Below, one piece after another: positions 4,493-10,541 of a stretch of 10,541 nt of DNA; position 1 is the stretch's first letter; each line of letters begins with the position of its first letter. The position numbers and the translations under genes are program-made. The stretch is from Actinomycetes bacterium (lineage in GTDB: Bacteria; Actinomycetota; Acidimicrobiia; Acidimicrobiales; Microtrichaceae), in assembly GCA_023423475.1 (NCBI GenBank), contig JAFAFN010000335.1, positions 1 through 10,541 of the forward strand, read 5' to 3'. The notes beneath the pieces are model-generated. The model worked only from the letters and a program-made list of their open reading frames with translations. It was not told where the DNA came from and ran no database searches.

Positions 4493-6421
4493 TCAGGAGC
4501 CGATGACACCCCCGCCGATCTTGCGGATGACGACCGTGGCCGGGCGGGGTCGACCCGCCGGGTCGAAGTCGGGCCAGTTGCCGACGACGCGGGGGTCGGC
4601 CGGCGTCGGTGAGCCGATGGCCGTGGTCGACTCTCCCGGGTGCTGGACGTTGACGAACATCGTCTGCTGGTCCGGGGTCACCGCGATGCCGGTGATCTCG
4701 CAGCCCTTCGGGCCGACGAGGAACCGTCGGGTCTCACCGGTCTCGGGGTCGGCCGCCAGCATCTGGTTGTTGCCGATGTTGTCGTAGCCCCTCGAGGCGA
4801 GCAGCTGGGACGAGTTCGAGATGTCGGTCTGGATCCAGAGCCGGCCGTCGGGGTCGATGAACAGGCCGTCGGGCGAGCCGTAGATGTCGCCGTTCACCGT
4901 CACCGCCGGGTCGTAGGCGGGGTCACCTGCGAGCACGAAGACCTCCCAGTCGAAGGTCAGCGCACGGTGGTCGTCGCCGGTCTCGCGCCACTGCACGATG
5001 TGCCCGTACGGGTTCGGGTTGCGAGGGTTCGCCGGGTTCGGGCCCGTCGATCCGTTCGTCAGTGCGCAGTACACCTCGCCGGTGTCGGGATGCACCGTGA
5101 TCCACTCGGGCCGGTCCATCTTCGTGGCACCGACGGCGTCCGCCGCCTGGCGGGTCCGCAGCAGCACGTCGGCCTGGTCGGCCCAACCGTTCGCCGTGGT
5201 GAGGGGTCCCTCGCCGGCGACGAGGGGCAGCCATTCGCCGCCGCCGTCCGGGTGGAACTTCGCCACGTACAGCACCCCGTGGTCGAGTGGGCTGCGACCC
5301 TGGGAGCGCAGCGTCTGCCAGCGACCCGAGCTCACGAACTTGTAGATGTAGTCGCCGTTCTCGTCGTCGCCGGTGTAGACGACCGCCCGTCCTGCGGTCT
5401 CGGCGTACGCCGCGTTCTCGTGCTTGATGCGACCGAGCGCGGTGCGCTTGACCGGGGTCGAAGTGGGATCGAACGGGTCGATCTCGACGATCCAACCGAA
5501 GTGGTTGAGCTCGTTCGGGTTGACGGCCAGGTCGAAGCGGGGATCCGCGGTGTACCAGCGGTAGCTGCTCGACTTGGACACGCCGTAGCGGGCCTGCGCC
5601 GGAGGAACGGTGTAGGCCGCATCGGCGGTGCCGAAGTAGCCGTTCCAGTTCTCCTCGCAGGTGAGGTAGGTGCCCCACGGGGTGAAGCCGTTGGCGCAGT
5701 TGTTCAGCGTGCCCATCGGTGCGTGGTTCGCCTGCATCGCAGGGTGGTCGAGGCCGACGGGCCCGGAGAACGCCATGGGCGTGGTGCCGGTGATGCGGCG
5801 GTTGTACTCCGAATCGACGAGCTGCCACACGCCGTCGACGATCTCGATCTGCACCACGGTCACGCCGTGGGCGGCGAGCGCCTTGTCGACCTTCTCCTGG
5901 GTCATCACGGCGTCGCCGTCTGGGTAGAGCAGCGTCGGGTTCACGTACTCCTGGTTGAACACGAGCAGGCCGGCTCGGTTGCCGATGGCCCCGCGGTCGA
6001 GGGGGAAGTAGTGCATCCCGTCGTGGTGCATGCCGATCTGCTGTGCCTGCTCCGCCGCGGTGTTCGAGGCGTCGGGCTTCCAGGCAGGACCGTCCGAGAG
6101 GATCGGCTGACCCCAGGGCACGAGGACCTCGGCGGTGTAGCCGGGTGGCACGACGATCGCGTCGGCGGTGCCGGCCGGCACCGAGGTGAACCCGAGCAGC
6201 GAGGAGCCGGGCACGGTGGTCGTCGTGGTGGACGTGGTGGTCGACGTCGTCGTGGTGCCGCCGCCGGGCGCCGGGGCGCAGGCGGCGAGGAAGGTCGCGA
6301 GCGCGACGCCGGCAGCGCCGCTGCCGAGTGCGCTGCGGCGCGAGACCAGGCGGCTCGCTGCCATCTCGGAGAAGGTCGGAGCGGCGTCGGGGCTCGAGCC
6401 GTCGGTCGGGTCGGTGTGCAT
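4493..6421 (-). CDS. phoX: Alkaline phosphatase PhoX, Tat-exported lipoprotein
   Basis: Extracellular phosphatase of the PhoX (DUF839) family, releasing phosphate from organic phosphoesters; characterised members use Fe and Ca. It is 642 residues from ATG 6421, chosen over the upstream in-frame ATG at 6505 because AGGAG lies 4 bases before it and the promoter lies between them. The N terminus holds TFSEMAASRLVSRRSALG, the usual PhoX lead-in with twin arginines (28-29), then LAAC with Cys48 as lipidation site and a Thr/Ser linker (56-70). Family motifs in order: MHHDGMHYFP (131-140), FNQEYV, NHAPMG, NCANGFTPWGTYLTCEENW (241-259; the Cys254 region corresponds to the metal-ligand Cys of studied PhoX), KHENA, TGDDENGDYIYKFVS, DGLFIDPDGRLWIQTD, GPKGCEITG and MFVNVQHPGE. 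It appears full length. The PHO array upstream predicts induction on phosphate starvation. Confidence 0.95.
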   Translation of the reverse strand: MHTDPTDGSSPDAAPTFSEMAASRLVSRRSALGSGAAGVALATFLAACAPAPGGGTTTTSTTTSTTTTTVPGSSLLGFTSVPAGTADAIVVPPGYTAEVLVPWGQPILSDGPAWKPDASNTAAEQAQQIGMHHDGMHYFPLDRGAIGNRAGLLVFNQEYVNPTLLYPDGDAVMTQEKVDKALAAHGVTVVQIEIVDGVWQLVDSEYNRRITGTTPMAFSGPVGLDHPAMQANHAPMGTLNNCANGFTPWGTYLTCEENWNGYFGTADAAYTVPPAQARYGVSKSSSYRWYTADPRFDLAVNPNELNHFGWIVEIDPFDPTSTPVKRTALGRIKHENAAYAETAGRAVVYTGDDENGDYIYKFVSSGRWQTLRSQGRSPLDHGVLYVAKFHPDGGGEWLPLVAGEGPLTTANGWADQADVLLRTRQAADAVGATKMDRPEWITVHPDTGEVYCALTNGSTGPNPANPRNPNPYGHIVQWRETGDDHRALTFDWEVFVLAGDPAYDPAVTVNGDIYGSPDGLFIDPDGRLWIQTDISNSSQLLASRGYDNIGNNQMLAADPETGETRRFLVGPKGCEITGIAVTPDQQTMFVNVQHPGESTTAIGSPTPADPRVVGNWPDFDPAGRPRPATVVIRKIGGGVIGS

Positions 6422-6451
6422 GTGACTCCTCGGTTGCTGGCGGTCACGGCG

Positions 6452-6539
6452 ACCGTACGGAGCCAGTTCGAACGTCGATCGGCCGTCCGGTGAACGGCGG
6501 CCCACCAGCGGATGAGAACTCGGTGAGACGGCGATGAGA
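6452..6539 (-). promoter_or_regulatory. phoX promoter with extended PHO-box array
   Basis: On the minus strand, units start every 11 bases: TCTCATC (6539-6533), TCTCACC (6528-6522), TCTCATC (6517-6511), a degenerate slot GGTGGGC (6506-6500), and GTTCACC (6495-6489). After exactly 31 bases comes TACGGT (6457-6452), a TAnnnT -10 box; the start would be near 6445, leaving a leader of about 24 bases with the ribosome site. No -35 consensus is present, which fits dependence on an activator such as PhoP. Confidence 0.75.
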
Positions 6540-6581
6540 CCGACCTGACCGCCCGCGGACGTGCTCCGCAGGCCCCGGGAC

Positions 6582-6611
6582 CTGACCCGGGCACGGCGCG
6601 CTGGGTACGGT
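6582..6611 (+). promoter_or_regulatory. Probable housekeeping promoter of the GNAT gene
   Basis: CTGACC (6582-6587) and TACGGT (6606-6611) are 18 bases apart, like -35 and -10 boxes. The ATG at 6620 is 8 bases after the -10 box, so the mRNA is probably leaderless. It is divergent from the phoX promoter. Confidence 0.5.
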
Positions 6612-6619
6612 CGGCGCCG

Positions 6620-7171
6620 ATGAGCACCGCCGCGTTCCGCATCGCCGACGTCGCCGACGTCGAGGCCCTCGTGGCCCTGGTCGAGCGCGCCTACCGAGGG
6701 GACTCGTCACGCGACGGCTGGTGCACCGAGGCCGACCTCATCGACGGACAGCGGGTCGACGCCGAGATGATGCGGGCCAGCATCTCCGATCCCGACTCGA
6801 TGGTCCTGGTCGCCGAGGACGACGTGTCGATCCTCGCCTGCTGCGAGCTGCGACGAGTCGACTCCACGACCGCGACCCTCGGCATGTTCGCCGTCGATCC
6901 GCTCCGCCAGGCCGGGGGAGTGGGTCGCAGCGTGCTGTCCGAGGCCGAGGTCCGGGTGGCGGACCGCTGGGGTGTGCAGCGGATCGAGATGAGCGTGATC
7001 GACGTGCGGGCGTCGCTCATCGCCTGGTACGAGCGACGCGGCTACGCCAGGACCGGGGAGCATCGTCCGTTCCCGTACGGCGACGACCGATTCGGGGCAC
7101 CCCGGGTCGAGGGACTCCGGTTCGCCGTGCTCGCCAAGCGCATCGGCCCGGCGGCGGACGCCGCGTCGTAG
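6620..7171 (+). CDS. GNAT-family N-acetyltransferase
   Basis: Predicted cytoplasmic acetyl-CoA-dependent acetyltransferase, 183 residues; the substrate cannot be told from sequence. The GNAT core shows beta-4 and motif A, LGMFAVDP followed by RQAGGVG (96-102), the pyrophosphate-binding Q/RxxGxG loop, and motif B WYERRGYARTG (136-146). The N-terminal TEADLIDGQRVD (36-47) is a stretch I recall from a subgroup of actinobacterial GNAT proteins of unknown substrate. Start ATG 6620 has no ribosome site but a -10 box 8 bases upstream, which suggests leaderless expression. It is divergently transcribed from phoX and shows no PHO unit in its own direction, so it is probably not part of the phosphate response. 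Confidence 0.85.
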   Translation: MSTAAFRIADVADVEALVALVERAYRGDSSRDGWCTEADLIDGQRVDAEMMRASISDPDSMVLVAEDDVSILACCELRRVDSTTATLGMFAVDPLRQAGGVGRSVLSEAEVRVADRWGVQRIEMSVIDVRASLIAWYERRGYARTGEHRPFPYGDDRFGAPRVEGLRFAVLAKRIGPAADAAS

Positions 7172-7204
7172 CGTCCGAGGCGCTCGCTGGTGCGACGAGC
7201 CCGC

Positions 7205-7213
7205 TGGTATGCT
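7205..7213 (+). promoter_or_regulatory. Extended -10 promoter of the 95-residue protein gene
   Basis: TGGTATGCT contains TATGCT (7208-7213) preceded by TGn, an extended -10 box. The ATG at 7222 follows 8 bases later, indicating a leaderless transcript. No -35 box is evident. Confidence 0.5.
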
Positions 7214-7221
7214 GGACAGCC

Positions 7222-7509
7222 ATGTCTGACCAGTCGACGATCGATCCCGATGCACCCGCCGAGCCGCCCAAGGCCCACGCGACGATCGTCTACCTCGGTC
7301 CCGTCGCCCCGCACTGGGAGATCCGCGGTGACTTCGGCGACCAGCAGATCGTGAACGACTTCCGGTCCCGTGTGAACGCCCGGCTCATGCTGCTGCCGCC
7401 GCACGACCCGCAGTTCCGTCGCAACAAGGAGCGCGTCAACCGCGACGCCGAGCGAGAGCTCATCGCGCTCGACTGGGACCTCGGCGACGACGACTACGCC
7501 AACCGCTGA
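7222..7509 (+). CDS. Uncharacterised 95-residue protein
   Basis: I do not recognise this protein. The ATG at 7222 is chosen because an extended -10 box ends 8 bases upstream; the open frame runs further upstream, but that part overlaps the GNAT gene in another frame. There is no signal peptide or membrane segment, so it should be cytoplasmic. Residues 19-37 (HATIVYLGPVAPHWEIRGD) look like two short beta strands, and 43-83 read as charged helices (VNDFRSRVNARL, NKERVNRDAEREL) ending in the acidic tail LDWDLGDDDY. There are no cysteines. Codon use matches its neighbours, supporting a real gene. It stands alone, with 96 bases and a PHO-type promoter before ppk1. Confidence 0.7.
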   Translation: MSDQSTIDPDAPAEPPKAHATIVYLGPVAPHWEIRGDFGDQQIVNDFRSRVNARLMLLPPHDPQFRRNKERVNRDAERELIALDWDLGDDDYANR

Positions 7510-7532
7510 GCCCACGGGCGACCGCGTCGGGC

Positions 7533-7598
7533 GGTCATCGCGTCGTCATCGGGTGTTCACCTCGGGCGTGATCGGCCCTGATGAACGGGCGTTAGTGT
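7533..7598 (+). promoter_or_regulatory. ppk1 promoter: three PHO units and leaderless -10 box
   Basis: GGTCATC (7533-7539), CGTCATC (7544-7550) and GTTCACC (7555-7561) start at 11-base steps; the last is a perfect PHO-box unit. After exactly 31 bases comes TAGTGT (7593-7598), a TAnnnT -10 box, and the ppk1 ATG follows 7 bases later, so transcription should start at or next to the start codon. An inverted unit GATGAAC (7580-7586) lies in the 31-base gap. Confidence 0.75.
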
Positions 7599-7605
7599 CG
7601 GGTCC

Positions 7606-9668
<2,063 letters not shown>

Positions 9669-9672
<4 letters not shown>

Positions 9673-10076
9673 GCCCCAAGCAGGTGCGCGCCGCAGGTGG
9701 TCTGGTCTGGAGGGACGGCGACGACGGCGTCGAGGTGGTCCTGGTGCACCGTCCTCGCTACGACGACTGGAGCCTGCCCAAGGGCAAGGCGCACAAGGGT
9801 GAGTCCGACGAGGTCACCGCACACCGAGAGGTGCTCGAGGAGACAGGCCTCGACTGCCGACTCGGCCCGGAGCTGGTGACCGTCGAGTACGTGACCCCTC
9901 GTGGTGAGCACAAGACCGTCCGCTGGTGGGAGATGCAGGTCGACGACGACCGCGGCTTCGAGCCGGACGACGAGGTCGACGAGATCCGTTGGGTGCCCCT
10001 CGAGCGAGTCGCGTCGGTCGCGACGATGAGCAGCGACGCCGAGGTCGTTCACTCGTTCGTCGCTTCCAGGGGCTGA
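9669..10076 (+). CDS. Single-domain Nudix hydrolase coupled to ppk1
   Basis: Predicted hydrolase of a nucleoside diphosphate linked to another group (X), such as damaged nucleotides or diadenosine polyphosphates, 135 residues. The Nudix box is perfect: GX5EX7REUXEEXGU at residues 39-61 (GKAHKGE then REVLEETGL). The start is inferred to be TTG 9669: GGAG at 9660-9663 sits 5 bases upstream, TTGA overlaps the ppk1 stop by 4 bases (translational coupling), and no ATG or GTG precedes the domain closely. WSLPKGK before the box matches the Nudix half of mycobacterial MutT1, whose gene also neighbours ppk1. MutT1 carries an extra C-terminal histidine-phosphatase domain that is absent here: the frame stops at 10076 after VVHSFVASRG. 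The exact substrate is unknown. Confidence 0.9.
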
Positions 10077-10105
10077 CGAGACCCCGCAGAGCCGCCTGGT
10101 TGCTG

Positions 10106-10129
10106 GGTCGCGGCGACGTCCCGGCGACC
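10106..10129 (+). terminator. Possible hairpin after the Nudix gene
   Basis: GGTCGC (10106-10111) pairs with GCGACC (10124-10129), with partial GG/CC pairing inside a 12-base loop. It is modest in strength and lies 29 bases after the stop, before the pstS PHO box. Confidence 0.35.
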
Positions 10130-10151
10130 TGGAGGTGAATCTTCAGTCGCG

Positions 10152-10206
10152 GTTCACCTGCTGTTCACCCGGTGCACGGAGGGTGTCCATGGACGATTCC
10201 TACGCT
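10152..10206 (+). promoter_or_regulatory. pstS promoter with perfect PHO box
   Basis: GTTCACC at 10152-10158 and again at 10163-10169, 11 bases apart, form an exact direct-repeat PHO box as known from actinobacterial PhoP targets. A weaker third unit CTTCAGT begins 11 bases earlier at 10141. After exactly 31 bases comes the -10 box TACGCT (10201-10206); transcription would begin near 10213 with a leader of about 55 bases. Confidence 0.85.
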
Positions 10207-10267
10207 GCGGAACGTCGATGGCCAACGACGGTCGTCGCGACCCATCCCCCTGAAGGAGACAATCCGC

Positions 10268-10541
10268 ATGAACCGCTCTGACCGCTCGACCCGCGGAGGT
10301 CGGCTCACCTGGCTGTTCGCCCTGCTCGCCGTCGTGGCACTGTTCGCGGCCGCTTGTAGCTCGGACAGCTCCAGTGACGACGAGAGCTCGGACGAGGGCA
10401 GCTCGACCACCGCAGCTGCTGCTGCCGACGGTGCACCCTCCGACGAGGACATCAAGGCCCTGTCCACCTCGATCGCCGGTGGCGGCGCGAGCTTCCCCGA
10501 CGCCTTCTACCAGGCCGTCAACACCGACTTCAACGGCATCG
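10268..10541 (+). CDS. pstS: Phosphate-binding lipoprotein PstS, N-terminal part (runs off the window)
   Basis: Substrate-binding component of the high-affinity phosphate ABC transporter; the first 91 residues are visible. ATG 10268 is preceded by AAGGAG (10253-10258) at 9 bases. A lipoprotein signal peptide ends in the lipobox FAAAC with Cys30 lipidated, followed by a Ser/Asp/Thr-rich tether (31-60). The mature domain begins with IAGGGASFPDAFYQ (69-82), the usual PstS N-terminal ligand loop in which the Ser backbone and side chain help hold phosphate. A perfect PHO box lies upstream. In related genomes pstC, pstA and pstB usually follow, which cannot be seen here. Confidence 0.92.
   Translation, partial: MNRSDRSTRGGRLTWLFALLAVVALFAAACSSDSSSDDESSDEGSSTTAAAAADGAPSDEDIKALSTSIAGGGASFPDAFYQAVNTDFNGI

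Noticed and set aside
4640..6493. A 617-codon open frame on the plus strand across phoX
   Set aside because: Antisense shadow of phoX, whose motifs are unambiguous; the translated product is low in complexity and has no family features.
6422..6505. Longer phoX start at 6505
   Set aside because: It would place the -10 box and part of the PHO array inside the coding region and put 28 Arg-rich residues before the PhoX lead-in; ATG 6421 has AGGAG.
6570..6595. CCCGGG repeated around a 6-base spacer as an operator
   Set aside because: Such a short self-complementary GC hexamer is expected by chance in this composition and overlaps the likely GNAT -35 region without other support.

Overview
The window reads as chromosomal DNA of a high-GC actinobacterium, most likely from the Acidimicrobiia. 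This is an inference from three things: strong G/C bias at third codon positions, Thr/Ser-rich linkers behind the lipobox of two lipoproteins, and several genes whose -10 box lies 6-8 bases before the start codon (leaderless mRNAs). No tRNA, rRNA, CRISPR array, insertion sequence or phage gene was seen.

Layout. Bases 2-187 are the last 61 codons of a two-helix membrane protein (possibly a sortase). Four secreted-protein genes follow: a membrane-anchored four-cysteine protein (395-985, +), a PstS-like substrate-binding protein (1135-2244, +), a lipoprotein with a PKD-like domain plus the same four-cysteine domain (2513-3382, +), and a third copy of that domain on the other strand (3563-4327, -). 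Next are the Tat-exported alkaline phosphatase PhoX (4493-6421, -), a GNAT acetyltransferase (6620-7171, +), an unrecognised 95-residue protein (7222-7509, +), polyphosphate kinase ppk1 (7606-9672, +) overlapping a Nudix hydrolase (9669-10076, +), and the beginning of a lipoprotein PstS (10268 to the window end, +). Hairpin terminators separate most units. No gene-free stretch exceeds 300 bases.

How it fits together. The theme is phosphate: capture (two PstS-type proteins), release from organic phosphate outside the cell (PhoX) and storage (Ppk1 with a Nudix partner). The sequence itself supports co-regulation. Upstream of pstS, ppk1, phoX and two of the three four-cysteine genes lie PHO-box units related to GTTCACC, mostly repeated every 11 bases. 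In all five cases the last unit is exactly 31 bases from a TAnnnT-like -10 box. This puts the uncharacterised four-cysteine secreted proteins in the same predicted PhoP regulon as phoX, ppk1 and pstS.

The most novel item is that family: three paralogues within 4 kb, each with a different architecture (C-terminal membrane anchor; lipoprotein with PKD-like domain; soluble secreted form with a C-terminal tail). The cysteine and strand order resembles the neocarzinostatin apoprotein fold. Their function is unknown.
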